64,000 bases of DNA, from NCBI RefSeq assembly GCF_002245355.1, contig NZ_NOWF01000008.1, positions 151,639 through 215,638 on the forward strand, given 5' to 3'. The DNA comes from Paludifilum halophilum. GTDB taxonomy: Bacteria; Bacillota; Bacilli; Thermoactinomycetales; DSM-45169. The notes under the pieces were generated by a model that was not told the origin of the DNA, did no database searches, and worked only from the letters and a program-made list of their open reading frames with translations. The position numbers and the translations under genes were made by a program. Shown here one piece after another: positions 17,265 to 26,217 of the stretch (positions within the stretch are counted from its first letter, which is position 1; each line of letters begins with the position of its first letter).

Positions 17265-18569
17265 ATGGGTAAAAGCCGCAGGGTTTGGTTCGAAGAAGCC
17301 GGTGGAATGCTCGATCCGGGGCTGATCAGCCAGCTGAGACAGCTGAGGAAGGAAGGAGCGGACGAACAAAAAACTGGTTTGCCGGTGATTGTCCGCTGGA
17401 AAGATCGAACGGACCGGAAGGAACGGGAAGAGGCTTTGCGGATTTGCGAGGGAGGTTCCTGTGACAGTGTGTTCGGTGAATTGAGCATGTCGGCAAGCTT
17501 CTACGGGCAATTAAGCCCAGGGACGATCGACAGTTTAAAAGATCATAAAGCCGTGTCGAAAATCTATTTTGACCGGGAAGTTCAGGCTTTGTTGGATGTG
17601 GCATCCAAGTCCGTCGGAGCGGTCGATGTTCGGGAACATGAGGGCCTGTCCGGAAAAGGAGTAACCATCGCTGTCCTTGATACGGGAATTCATCCCCATG
17701 ACGATCTGACGAAGCCGGAAGAGCGTATTTCCGGTTTTGCCGATCTGGTGGGGGAGAAGCAGGATCCCTACGATGATCAGGGACACGGCACCCATTGTGC
17801 AGGGGATGCCGCGGGCAACGGTCATCTGTCGGAGGGATTGTACACCGGTCCAGCCTCCGAAGCGAACGTGGTCGGGGTCAAAGTACTGGACAAGGAGGGG
17901 GGAGGCAGGCTGTCCACGGTGATCCGGGGCGTGGAGTGGTGCATCCAACACCGGGAGGAGTTGGATATCCGGGTGATTTCGCTTTCCCTGGGTGCTCCCG
18001 CCTTTGAATCTTATCGGGACGACCCCTTGGCCCAGGCGTGTGAAGCTGCTTGGCACAGCGGGATTGTGGTCTGTGCCGCCGCGGGGAATCAAGGGCCCTA
18101 TCCGGGTACGATCAGCACTCCGGGGATCGACCCGGTCATTATCACGGTGGGATCTGCCGACGACCAGGATACGATCGAACGGGGCGATGACGAAAAAGCC
18201 CCTTACTCCAGCCGGGGCCCCACTTTGGATTTGCTGGTGAAGCCGGATATTTACGCCCCGGGTACGAATATCATCTCCCTGTCGGTTCCCGATTCCCCTC
18301 TGGAGGAAGAATTGCCCGAAAATCGGGTTGGAGACTATTATATCAGCCTGTCCGGCACTTCGATGGCAACGCCGGTCTGCGCCGGTGTGGTCGCCCTGAT
18401 GCTGGAGGCCAACCCGCGTTTGAGCCCCAACGACGTAAAGAGTATTCTGAAGAGTACCGCTGCAGAAATGGAAGGGGACCAGGCAGGCTATATCGATTCC
18501 CGGCGTGCGGTGGATCTGGCCAAAAAATATCTTCAATTCCAGCAACCTTTCGCTCCGGTCAAAGGATAA
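17265..18569 (+). CDS. Subtilisin-like serine protease (S8 family, AprX-like)
   Basis: 434 residues. The catalytic triad is complete: Asp in VAVLDTGIH-type block (AVLDTGIHPHDD), His in GHGTHCAGDAAG, Ser in SGTSMATPVCAG; the oxyanion Asn is in AAAGNQGP. No signal peptide is seen, and the N-terminal 100 residues form an inhibitor-I9-like prodomain, as in AprX-type intracellular or late-growth proteases. AGGAGGTGG precedes ATG 17265. It is monocistronic, followed by a strong bidirectional terminator. Confidence 0.9.
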   Translation: MGKSRRVWFEEAGGMLDPGLISQLRQLRKEGADEQKTGLPVIVRWKDRTDRKEREEALRICEGGSCDSVFGELSMSASFYGQLSPGTIDSLKDHKAVSKIYFDREVQALLDVASKSVGAVDVREHEGLSGKGVTIAVLDTGIHPHDDLTKPEERISGFADLVGEKQDPYDDQGHGTHCAGDAAGNGHLSEGLYTGPASEANVVGVKVLDKEGGGRLSTVIRGVEWCIQHREELDIRVISLSLGAPAFESYRDDPLAQACEAAWHSGIVVCAAAGNQGPYPGTISTPGIDPVIITVGSADDQDTIERGDDEKAPYSSRGPTLDLLVKPDIYAPGTNIISLSVPDSPLEEELPENRVGDYYISLSGTSMATPVCAGVVALMLEANPRLSPNDVKSILKSTAAEMEGDQAGYIDSRRAVDLAKKYLQFQQPFAPVKG

Positions 18570-18575
18570 ATCCTC

Positions 18576-18601
18576 AAAACCTCGCCGAGAGGCGAGGTTT
18601 T
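18576..18601. terminator. Bidirectional terminator between the protease and proC
   Basis: AAAACCTCGCC pairs perfectly with GGCGAGGTTTT around a GAGA loop. It serves the convergent genes on both sides. Confidence 0.9.
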
Positions 18602-18617
18602 GGTCTTTATCCTCCTT

Positions 18618-19469
18618 TTAAACGGGGTCGTCAGCGCAGTGTCGGAGTGGACAGGGAGACGCCAATTCTTTGGAACGTTTCTGCGCCCGCTTTACAGCGG
18701 TGATCAGTGTCTGATGAAAATCATGATCGGCCAGGGACTGGACACCGGCCATTGTCGTCCCTCCCGGGGAAGTAACTTTATGGCGCAGCTGAGCCGGGTC
18801 TTCACCGGTTTCCAGCAGCATGTGAGCGGCTCCGACCAGGGTTTGCAGGGTGAGCTGCCGGGCTACCGGATGGGAGAGGCCGGCGTTGACCCCTGCTCGC
18901 TCCAAACCTTCCACCAGGTAATAAATATAGGCCGGGCCGCTGCCGGATAAACCGGTTACTGCATCCATATCCTTTTCCTCTACCCGGACTACTGATCCGA
19001 TGGAGGAAAAAGTTGCTGACGCGCTGTTCAGATCCTCCTCCGTGGCGTATGCTCCTCCGCAGAGAGCGGTGGCGGAGCGCCCGATCATACTGGAAGTATT
19101 GGGCATGGCCCGGATCACTGTTGTGCCTCGGGGCAGGCGCTCTTCGATAAAAGAGGTGGAGATCCCGGCGGCAACGGAGATCACGCGCTGGCCGGGGCGG
19201 ATATCATCTTTGTACTGTTTCAGCACCTGATCCATATCCTTTGGTTTAACGGCCAGAATGATCGTGTTGGCATCAGCGATCGCTTTTTCCTTCTGCCGGG
19301 GACAGCGGATGCCGTATGCACTCTCCATTTGACGCAGTCGATCTGCGTTTTCGCGGTTGATCAAACGGATTTGTTCAGCAGAGGCCCGCTTGTTTTTCAA
19401 CAGTCCGGAAAGGATGGCTTCTGCCATGGCTCCTGCTCCGATCAGGCAGTATGTTTCCCGTTGAGACAT
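18618..19469 (-). CDS. proC: Pyrroline-5-carboxylate reductase
   Basis: 283 residues. The N-terminal Rossmann motif is IGAGAMAEAILSGLL; AVKPKDMDQVL and the C-terminal ProC signature (LSGSGPAYIYYLVEGL; TSPGGTTMAGVQSL) are present. It catalyses the last step of proline synthesis using NAD(P)H. ATG 19469 has AGGAGGG upstream; the longer frame runs into the T-box leader and is not real. The T-box makes expression depend on uncharged tRNA-Pro. Confidence 0.95.
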   Translation of the reverse strand: MSQRETYCLIGAGAMAEAILSGLLKNKRASAEQIRLINRENADRLRQMESAYGIRCPRQKEKAIADANTIILAVKPKDMDQVLKQYKDDIRPGQRVISVAAGISTSFIEERLPRGTTVIRAMPNTSSMIGRSATALCGGAYATEEDLNSASATFSSIGSVVRVEEKDMDAVTGLSGSGPAYIYYLVEGLERAGVNAGLSHPVARQLTLQTLVGAAHMLLETGEDPAQLRHKVTSPGGTTMAGVQSLADHDFHQTLITAVKRAQKRSKELASPCPLRHCADDPV

Positions 19470-19504
19470 AAACTTCCCTCCTGTTCTTTGGTTGAGGTGC
19501 CAGT

Positions 19505-19783
19505 CAATACAAAACCCTCTTTCGTCACAAGGACGAAAGAGGGTTCTTCCGCGGTACCACCTTTGTTGGCACATGTTGTGCCCGACTCGGTTGAGCGGCC
19601 TGGTCAGCCGCTCTTCTTTTGGTAACGGAGAGAACTCCGTGGGATTCATCATCGCCCGCTCGCAAGGTGGGTTGGGGCCGGCATCCCGACGGAACCTCAC
19701 AGCCCGGGGGTTCCGCTCTCTGGGCGGTAAGCCGGCCTTACTGGCCCGGTCATCGCGTTTCCAACATATCGGCGGCTTCTAGT
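19505..19783 (-). promoter_or_regulatory. T-box leader of proC (proline type)
   Basis: Read on the minus strand it has the conserved T-box GGTGGTACCGCGG (complement of 19549-19561) followed by a terminator hairpin (ACCCTCTTTCGTC pairs with GACGAAAGAGGGT, then TTTTG). Upstream is a long stem I with an AGTAA bulge and GGCCGGC/GCCGGCC helix. On the 3' side of the specifier loop the triplet CCC, followed by A, lies at 19669-19671 and is the likely proline specifier. This fits the downstream proC. Uncharged tRNA-Pro would stabilise the antiterminator and allow transcription. Confidence 0.88.
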
Positions 19784-19790
19784 TTTTATT

Positions 19791-19820
19791 ATTATGCATA
19801 CCAGAGAAAGGGAATGTCAA
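19791..19820 (-). promoter_or_regulatory. Promoter of the proC T-box transcript
   Basis: On the minus strand TTGACA (19815-19820), 18-nt spacer, CATAAT (19791-19796). Confidence 0.6.
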
Positions 19821-19934
19821 GGTGGAAAATACATAGAAAGATCCTCCCGCAAACTTTCTAGAATCAATTCAGATTTTTTGTTTTATAATTTGTTTGAATT
19901 GGAAATACAAGAAAGTAAGCAGAAAGGATTGGAT

Positions 19935-20483
19935 ATGTCGATGGACTTCCCGAAACCGGGAGATATCCTGCGCATTGAAAGTTATAAACATGACGGAACC
20001 TTGCACAGAACTTGGAAACGGTCGGTCGTTTTGGACGGGTCGGACTCGCTTCTTCTAGCTAATAAAGATGTCGAAGTTATGGAAGCTGACGGGCGCCGGT
20101 GGATTTCTGAAGGGCTGGCTGTCTGCCAGTTTCATAGAAAACACTGGTTCAATACGATACTACTGTTCGGTTCCGAAGGCTTCCACCGTTATTATTGCAA
20201 CATCGCCTCTCCTTATCGATACGAGAATGGGAAGTTGGTTTATATCGACTACGATCTGGATCTGATCGCCGACAAACACGGTTATTACCGCTGGATGGAC
20301 ACAGATGAATTTGAGAAAAACCGCTGTCGGATGAATTATCCGATTGAGGTGCTCGATCGGGTGGAAGAGGCTGTCTCGGAGTTGGAAAGACGGGTCCGAA
20401 CCTGTACTCATCCCTTTCATCCGGACTTTGTACAAGCCGGCTATTATCTTTTTTTAACTTATGCAAAACAATTGATGGGGTGA
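19935..20483 (+). CDS. ntdp: Nucleoside tri- and diphosphate phosphatase (DUF402, Ntdp/YgaC type)
   Basis: 182 residues. The ordered blocks IESYKHDGTLHRTWK, RRWISEGLAVCQFHRKHWFN, YYCNIASPYRYE, VYIDYDLDLI and NYPIEVLDRVEEAV match the DUF402 family as in the Staphylococcus aureus Ntdp phosphatase. Family members hydrolyse nucleoside tri- and diphosphates. ATG 19935 with AGAAAGGA 7 nt upstream is preferred; the longer frame overlaps the proC promoter region. A TATAAT at 19884-19889 lies upstream. Confidence 0.85.
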   Translation: MSMDFPKPGDILRIESYKHDGTLHRTWKRSVVLDGSDSLLLANKDVEVMEADGRRWISEGLAVCQFHRKHWFNTILLFGSEGFHRYYCNIASPYRYENGKLVYIDYDLDLIADKHGYYRWMDTDEFEKNRCRMNYPIEVLDRVEEAVSELERRVRTCTHPFHPDFVQAGYYLFLTYAKQLMG

Positions 20484-20494
20484 AGTGAGGATAT

Positions 20495-21022
20495 ATGAAA
20501 CGTCAGAGGTCTCGGATCATGTCCTGGTTGAGAACAGTCCTTCTGGCTGTATCCGTCGCCCTCGTCATCAACCAGTTCGGGTTGGCGATGTCCGTTGTCA
20601 ATGGAACATCGATGCAACCCACCCTGGAAGACGGCGACCGGCTTCTCATCAACAAATTTCATTTTTTGTTTGAAGAACCTCGGCGGGGGGATGTGATCAC
20701 CTTTGAGGATCCTTCCCGTGACGGGCGATACCTTGTGAAAAGAGTGGTGGGGGTGCCGGGTGACCGTATTGCCATCCGAGGAGGTGAGTTGTATCGGAAC
20801 GGGAAGCGGGTAAGCGAACCGTACATCGATTCAGACATCGAAGACGGAAACTACGGACCGGTCGCAGTCAAACCGGGCAGTGTTTTCGTCATGGGAGACA
20901 ATCGTCATCGGTACGCCAGTCGGGACAGTCGATACAAAAGCGTCGGTCTGGTGCCGAATGAGCTGATCGAAGGGAAAGTGGAGTTGATTTTGTGGCGCCC
21001 TTCCCTGGCAACCTTCCTGTGA
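20495..21022 (+). CDS. lepB: Signal peptidase I
   Basis: 175 residues. One N-terminal transmembrane helix (TVLLAVSVALVINQF) is followed by the catalytic Ser in NGTSMQPTLEDGD and the Lys general base in RYLVKRVVGVPGD. Box E is VMGDNRHRYASRDSR. It cleaves signal peptides of secreted proteins outside the membrane. It starts 12 bases after ntdp ends and is likely co-transcribed. The compact size fits SipS-type enzymes of Bacillales. GAGGTG-like site: GTGAGGA before ATG. Confidence 0.92.
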   Translation: MKRQRSRIMSWLRTVLLAVSVALVINQFGLAMSVVNGTSMQPTLEDGDRLLINKFHFLFEEPRRGDVITFEDPSRDGRYLVKRVVGVPGDRIAIRGGELYRNGKRVSEPYIDSDIEDGNYGPVAVKPGSVFVMGDNRHRYASRDSRYKSVGLVPNELIEGKVELILWRPSLATFL

Positions 21023-21283
21023 TGGTAACCGAGGAAGCAATTTCAAATAATATAAAAAGTCAATAACTGTTCACAAAATCCTTTTGCGTCATCTCTGATG
21101 AGGAAGCATAATAGGGAGTGGCCAGGCCGTCCGAATTCGATTGTGATCCAGCTATCAACCACAGCGAGCAAGGGGGCGGAACGACTTCGCCCGGTGTCCC
21201 TGTCACTGGAAGGGACCTTGTCGCGTTATGTGAATAGAAAAACAAAAGAACATGAACACATTATCTTTGGGGGGACCTAACCA

Positions 21284-22063
21284 ATGGATCTGTTGAACAA
21301 GACACGGAGGATTTCGAGCATTCTCCAAAAAAACGTAAGCCACCATTTGGTGGACTTCGATCAGGTTGCCGAGGCACTTTGTGATGTGATCGGCGCCAAT
21401 ATTTATGTTGTCAGTCCGGAAGGCGAAATTCTGGGTATGGCGATCAACCACGAAATCGAAAATGAACGGATGGAAAAGTATCTAAAAGATCGCCAATTCC
21501 CTGAAGAATATGCGACTTTGTTGATGGAAGTGGAAAGCACTTCTTCCAATGTCAGCGTGGACAGCCCTTACACCGCCTATCCGACGGAAATGAGAGACAT
21601 GTTTAAACACGGGTACACGACCCTTGTCCCGATCATCGGAGGCGGGGACCACCTGGGAACGCTGGTTCTTTCCCGCATCAATGACGAGTTCGTCGACGAT
21701 GATCTGGTTCTGGCTGAATACGGTGCTACGGTTGTCGGGATGGAAGTCCTGCGCGAGCGTGCCGGCAAGATCGAAGATGAAGCCCGGAGCCGCGCCGTTG
21801 TCCAACTGGCGATTAACTCCCTTTCCTTCAGCGAGCTGGAAGCCGCTGAACACATTTTCAACGAGCTGGATGGCACGGAAGGATTGCTCGTCGCCAGTAA
21901 GATTGCCGATCGCGTCGGGATTACCCGTTCCGTCATCGTCAATGCGCTGCGCAAGCTGGAGAGTGCGGGTGTTGTCGAGTCCCGTTCCCTGGGGATGAAG
22001 GGGACCTACATCAAGATTCTCAACCCCAAGTTGTTGCCGGCTCTGGAAAAGGCCCGCAGCTGA
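21284..22063 (+). CDS. codY: Global transcriptional regulator CodY
   Basis: 259 residues, the usual length. The N-terminal GAF domain (residues 1 to about 155) binds branched-chain amino acids, and the C-terminal winged helix ([32 protein letters not shown]) binds DNA. GTP and isoleucine levels control its repression of nutrient-limitation genes. It is monocistronic in this window, without the usual clpYQ/xerC neighbours, and has a strong terminator. An unexplained 260-bp gap lies upstream. Confidence 0.97.
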   Translation: MDLLNKTRRISSILQKNVSHHLVDFDQVAEALCDVIGANIYVVSPEGEILGMAINHEIENERMEKYLKDRQFPEEYATLLMEVESTSSNVSVDSPYTAYPTEMRDMFKHGYTTLVPIIGGGDHLGTLVLSRINDEFVDDDLVLAEYGATVVGMEVLRERAGKIEDEARSRAVVQLAINSLSFSELEAAEHIFNELDGTEGLLVASKIADRVGITRSVIVNALRKLESAGVVESRSLGMKGTYIKILNPKLLPALEKARS

Positions 22064-22087
22064 ATAGCCCCGTATGTTGTCGAAAAA

Positions 22088-22127
22088 GAGAAACCGACCG
22101 CAGTCCATCGACTGCGGTCGGTTTCTT
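22088..22127 (+). terminator. Terminator after codY
   Basis: AGAAACCGACCGCAGT pairs with ACTGCGGTCGGTTTCT and is followed by TTGG; a 16-bp perfect stem. Confidence 0.85.
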
Positions 22128-22313
22128 TGGTCTGGGATCCAGGAGGTTCCCGTAGTATAATAAAGGAAGAGGGAAAATGAAAGATCCTTAACCCTTCCAT
22201 GGATCGTTTGTCAAGGAAAAAATAGAAATGGTAAAGTTCGAAACGAAACATTGTTGTTCATGAAACGGTTCTTGACAATAAACGGGAAGGATTCCGTGTC
22301 CGGTGAAGATCTC

Positions 22314-22322
22314 TGTTATAAT
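22314..22322 (+). promoter_or_regulatory. Extended -10 upstream of the ABC exporter
   Basis: TGTTATAAT is present, with a TTGACA at 22272-22277 that is too far upstream (39 nt) to serve as its -35. Confidence 0.4.
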
Positions 22323-22361
22323 GGGGAGGAATGTTGACTATATAAGTGGGAGATGAGCAGT

Positions 22362-24143
22362 TTGGGGAGCGTACGAAGATATCTGCGGTTTATCCGCCCC
22401 TACCGAAAACAGATCGCCTTGACCATGTGTGTCGGCGTCCTCAAGTTCGGCATCCCTCTCCTGCTTCCGCTCATCCTGAAGTATGTCGTTGATGATGTCC
22501 TGCTGACGGAAATGCCCACTGAGGAAAAAGTGAGCAGACTGGTCTGGGTATTGGCCGGATCATTCTTCATATTTACGGTGTTAAGGCTGCCAATCGAGTA
22601 TTACCGGCAGTACTTCGCTCAGTTGACGGCCAGCCGAGTGCTGTTTGATGTCCGGAACCGGTTGTTCGACCATATACAGAAGCTTTCTCTACGCTATTAC
22701 AACAACCAAAAGGTGGGGCAGATCATTTCCCGGGTCATCCACGATGTGGAACAGACAAAGGAGTTCGTAGTTACCGGGATGATGAACATCTGGCTGGATC
22801 TGATCACCTTGCTCATTGCTGTGGCAATCATGCTGTGGATGGATCCATGGATGACCCTCGTCTCCCTGGCCGTTTTTCCTTTGTACGGATTTTCGGTGAA
22901 GTATTTCTATCAAAGGTTGAGGCGGTTGACCCGGGAACGCTCTCAAGCTCTGGCGGAAATGCAAGGGCACTTACACGAGCGGGTACAGGGGATTTCCGCC
23001 ATTCGTGCCTTCAACTTGGAGGAATACGAACGGGGCCAGTTTGGTACCCGAAATCGTCATTTTTTGAACAGGGCGATGGCCCATGCCAGCTGGAACGCCC
23101 GTACTTTCGCCGTAGTCAATACGATTACCGATATCGCCCCGATCCTTTTGATCGGTTTTGCCGGTTACCAGGTGATTGACGGTGATGTCACGATCGGGGA
23201 GATGACCGCCTTTTACGGTTACCTTCAATTGATTTATTCCCCGATCCGGCGCTTGGTCAATTCTTCAACGGTTCTGACCCAGTCTTTGGCCTCGATGGAT
23301 CGGGTATTCGAATTTCTCGATGTTCCCTACGAGATCGAGAATCGCCCCGGAGCAGTCGAGATCGATCGGGCCGAAGGAGCCATCGCCTTCCGGGAGGTGC
23401 ACTTTTCCTATCTGCCCGATGGAGAAGATGTGTTACGGGGGGTGGACCTGAGGATTGAACCGGGACAGACGGTTGCTCTGGTCGGAACGAGCGGAGGTGG
23501 AAAGTCCTCCCTGGTTTCCCTGATCCCCCGCTTTTACGACGTCCGAACGGGTCGGGTCCTGGTCGACGGCCGGGACGTTCGGGACTGGGATTTATCCAGT
23601 CTGAGAAACCAGGTGGGAATGGTACTTCAGGATAATATCCTGTTTAGCGGCTCGGTGTTGGAAAACATTCGTATGGGCCGGACGGATGCGACGATGGAAG
23701 AGGTGGTAGCGGCGGCGACAGCCGCCAACGCCCACGAATTTATCATGGATCTTCCGGATCAGTACGAGACGGAGATCGGAGAACGGGGAGTGAAGCTCTC
23801 CGGCGGTCAGAAACAAAGGATCGCCATCGCCCGCGTCTTTCTTAAGGATCCCTCCATCCTGATTTTGGATGAAGCGACATCGGCTTTGGATCTGAAGTCG
23901 GAACAACTGATCCAAGAGTCCCTGCACCGCCTGGCGAAAAACCGGACTACACTGATCGTTGCCCACCGCCTGTCCACGATTACTCATGCGGATCGGATCT
24001 GTCTGATCGAGGACGGACGGATCGAGGAAAACGGAACCCACGGGGAGTTGATGGCTTTAAACGGCAAGTACGCCCGATTGTTTAATGTGCAAAACTTGGA
24101 TCGGAACCGGGTACCGGTCGTAAACCGTCAAGGTGCACCCTGA
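22362..24143 (+). CDS. ABC exporter with fused membrane and ATPase domains (YknU/MsbA type)
   Basis: 593 residues: six transmembrane helices (1 to about 320) then the ATPase with Walker A VGTSGGGKSSLVSL, signature LSGGQKQRIAIARVFL and Walker B SILILDEATSALD. It works as a homo- or heterodimeric exporter of lipids or drugs. TTG 22362 is the better start: GGGAG lies 9 nt upstream, whereas the ATG at 22353 overlaps that site, and relatives begin with GS(I/V)RRYL. The RsbT-like gene follows 23 nt later. Confidence 0.9.
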   Translation: MGSVRRYLRFIRPYRKQIALTMCVGVLKFGIPLLLPLILKYVVDDVLLTEMPTEEKVSRLVWVLAGSFFIFTVLRLPIEYYRQYFAQLTASRVLFDVRNRLFDHIQKLSLRYYNNQKVGQIISRVIHDVEQTKEFVVTGMMNIWLDLITLLIAVAIMLWMDPWMTLVSLAVFPLYGFSVKYFYQRLRRLTRERSQALAEMQGHLHERVQGISAIRAFNLEEYERGQFGTRNRHFLNRAMAHASWNARTFAVVNTITDIAPILLIGFAGYQVIDGDVTIGEMTAFYGYLQLIYSPIRRLVNSSTVLTQSLASMDRVFEFLDVPYEIENRPGAVEIDRAEGAIAFREVHFSYLPDGEDVLRGVDLRIEPGQTVALVGTSGGGKSSLVSLIPRFYDVRTGRVLVDGRDVRDWDLSSLRNQVGMVLQDNILFSGSVLENIRMGRTDATMEEVVAAATAANAHEFIMDLPDQYETEIGERGVKLSGGQKQRIAIARVFLKDPSILILDEATSALDLKSEQLIQESLHRLAKNRTTLIVAHRLSTITHADRICLIEDGRIEENGTHGELMALNGKYARLFNVQNLDRNRVPVVNRQGAP

Positions 24144-24166
24144 GCGAGAAGATGGAGGGGAGTAAA

Positions 24167-24589
24167 GTGGAAAAGACGTTCCCGATTAAATACGAGTGGG
24201 ATATCGTCGCCATGCGCAGTGAAGTGAGGGAAGCGGCCCGTCAACACGGGTTCAGCGAACTGGATCAGGTCCGGATTGTCCAATCCGTATCCGAGCTGGC
24301 CCGAAACGTGGTGCACCATGCTGAAGAGGGCCTTGTTCACATCGAGCTGGTGGATGAAGATGAAAAATCGGGCATGCGGATTGTCGTCCAGGATTTCGGA
24401 CCGGGAATCGCCGAACTGAATCAGATCCTCCGCATGTCAGAGTCCCCGGCTGCGGTGGAAGGTTACGGATTGAAACAGGTGAGGGAATTGATGGATGACT
24501 TTTCGATTCGGGCCGTGGAGGGAAAGGGAACCTGTGTGGCGGTATCCAAGTGGAAAGAACAGTCCGATTCCGTCGACCATCAATCCTGA
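24167..24589 (+). CDS. RsbT-like serine-protein kinase (anti-sigma regulatory factor)
   Basis: 140 residues, an HATPase of the GHKL type. N box: VSELARNVVHH; G1 box: VQDFGPGIAEL; G2: EGYGLKQVRELMDDFSI; G3: GKGTCVAVSKW. Size and motifs fit RsbT, the stressosome kinase that releases RsbU, rather than the anti-sigma RsbW. No RsbR, RsbS or RsbU gene is adjacent, so its partner is unknown. GTG 24167 is chosen because GGAGGGG lies 6 nt upstream; the ATG at 24152 lies just before it. Confidence 0.75.
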   Translation: MEKTFPIKYEWDIVAMRSEVREAARQHGFSELDQVRIVQSVSELARNVVHHAEEGLVHIELVDEDEKSGMRIVVQDFGPGIAELNQILRMSESPAAVEGYGLKQVRELMDDFSIRAVEGKGTCVAVSKWKEQSDSVDHQS

Positions 24590-25153
24590 GTGCCGTTGCG
24601 GAAGCAGGCAGGACTTTTGAATAGATCTTTCCCGCCTGAACAGGGTTGGTTAATACGCTGGTAAGCGGGAAGATGGTTGAAGACTATCCGAATGGTTTAT
24701 CGGATAGTCTTTTTGTATTAGTTCACAATCATGTATCCATATTATGAACCTTTTAAGACCTTACTTGACGCAAATCTTTTAACTCATCTAAAATGGTTAT
24801 GAACTAAACTGCCATTCCTTGTATGCGCTGTCCTGGCGGCTTTCTGCCCAGGTGGCGGAATCACTCCATGAAGGTTATGAAGGTGGAAACACTGGAGTCG
24901 AGTACACTCATATTCCGACGGGTTCGGCTCCGGCAAAAACGCTGGGACCCTCTTTGTCCAGAGGCTGAATCCTGACGGGGGTTTTCCAGCGCAGTTTTTT
25001 GCTGTGGTCCGCGATTTCGGTGCAGAGAGTGTGTGTTTGCTGTCGGACGGGCGTATGACGAAGTGGATGAGGAACGCCGTGATATTGCGGGGCCCATCCC
25101 CCGGGTCACCGGCTCTATGAAGGCGATCCAGTTCCATAGAAAGGAGGGGGACC
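24590..25153. other. Intergenic region before the first ctaB
   Basis: The first 130 bp hold the terminator at 24681-24715. The next 440 bp hold no intact gene. Frames in 24868-25140 contain protein-like runs that shift frame (for example QRLNPDGGFPAQFFAVVRDF, then DEVDEERRDIAGPIPRVTGS), which could be a decayed gene of unknown family. The ribosome site AAGGAGGGGG for ctaB is at 25140-25149. Confidence 0.4.
24681..24715 (+). terminator. Terminator after the RsbT-like gene
   Basis: AGACTATCCG pairs with CGGATAGTCT, then TTTTTG. Confidence 0.85.
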
Positions 25154-26089
25154 GTGGAACGACCCATGACCCGCGAATCCTCAGGCAGGATCTTAGCCGG
25201 GGATGAACAGCCCTTTTCAACGGCCAAAGCGACCTGGCGGGATTATTGGGATATTACCAAGCCGGGTATCAATAGAGCAAACCTGATCGCTGTCTTCGCC
25301 GGGTTTTGGCTGGCGGGACACGAAACCTTCGATTTTGGACTTTTGATGGTTACCCTTCTGGGAACGGCCCTGGTGATCGCTGGCGGTTGCGTGGTCAATA
25401 ATTTTATCGATCGCGATATCGATCCCCTGATGACCCGGACGTGTAACCGTCCTGTCGCGGCGGGGCGGATTCGACCGCAGACGGCGCTTTGGATGGGTGT
25501 CGTCTATTACTTGTCGGGCGCCGTTTTATTGGCGTTGCTGGTGAATGCTCTCACCGCCCTGTTGGCGAGCCTCGGATTTTTTATCTATGTCATTGTCTAT
25601 TCGGCTTGGAGCAAGCGGACCACTCCCTGGAACACTTTGATCGGGAGCGTGTCGGGCGCTGTACCCCCGTTGGTCGGCTGGGCCGCCGTGACGGGTTCCC
25701 TGGACGCGGCGGCATGGATCTTGTTCATGTTTATGTTCATTTGGCAGTTCCCTCACTTTTATGCACTTGCCATGCTGAAGGAAGAGGAATACCGCACGGC
25801 GGGAATTCCCATGTTGCCGGTGGTGAAAGGAGGGGCTGAGACGAAGCGGCAGATTCTGCTCTTCGTTCTGATGATGCTGCCTTCCTCCCTGTTGTTGTTC
25901 GCGACAGGGGTTGTCGGCTGGATCTATTTCGCGACGGCGCTCATCCTGGGCTCTCTATGGATTTTTCTGGCGTTTAGGGGATTGTCTCAGGATGTTAAGA
26001 CCTGGGCCCGTCATATGTTTCTTTACTCCCTGCTATATTTGACCCTGATGCAAGCAGCTATGTTTTTGGATCCTGTCGTCTTAGGTTGA
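25154..26089 (+). CDS. ctaB: Heme O synthase (protoheme IX farnesyltransferase), copy 1
   Basis: 311 residues, UbiA superfamily. The first Asp-rich motif, NNFIDRDIDPLM, binds the farnesyl pyrophosphate magnesium ions; the later loop is YSAWSKRTTPWNTLIGSVSGAVPPLVGW. About eight transmembrane helices. It adds the farnesyl chain to heme B, the first step to heme A for the caa3 oxidase. GTG 25154 follows AAGGAGGGGG. It is the first gene of caa3 cluster 1; a paralogue opens cluster 2 at 34654. Confidence 0.93.
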   Translation: MERPMTRESSGRILAGDEQPFSTAKATWRDYWDITKPGINRANLIAVFAGFWLAGHETFDFGLLMVTLLGTALVIAGGCVVNNFIDRDIDPLMTRTCNRPVAAGRIRPQTALWMGVVYYLSGAVLLALLVNALTALLASLGFFIYVIVYSAWSKRTTPWNTLIGSVSGAVPPLVGWAAVTGSLDAAAWILFMFMFIWQFPHFYALAMLKEEEYRTAGIPMLPVVKGGAETKRQILLFVLMMLPSSLLLFATGVVGWIYFATALILGSLWIFLAFRGLSQDVKTWARHMFLYSLLYLTLMQAAMFLDPVVLG

Positions 26090-26217
26090 TCGGAGTCAAC
26101 CGGCAGTCGCTTTTCAACGTCCGCCTGGCTCCATTTGCCATCCAAGAGCGGCGTTGTTTGTTATAAAATGAAGATCGGTTTGATCGAGATGATGAGAGAA
26201 AGCGGGGTTAAACGGGT

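Noticed and set aside
19470..19700. N-terminal extension of proC
   Set aside because: The region is the T-box terminator and antiterminator; ATG 19469 has a proper ribosome site.
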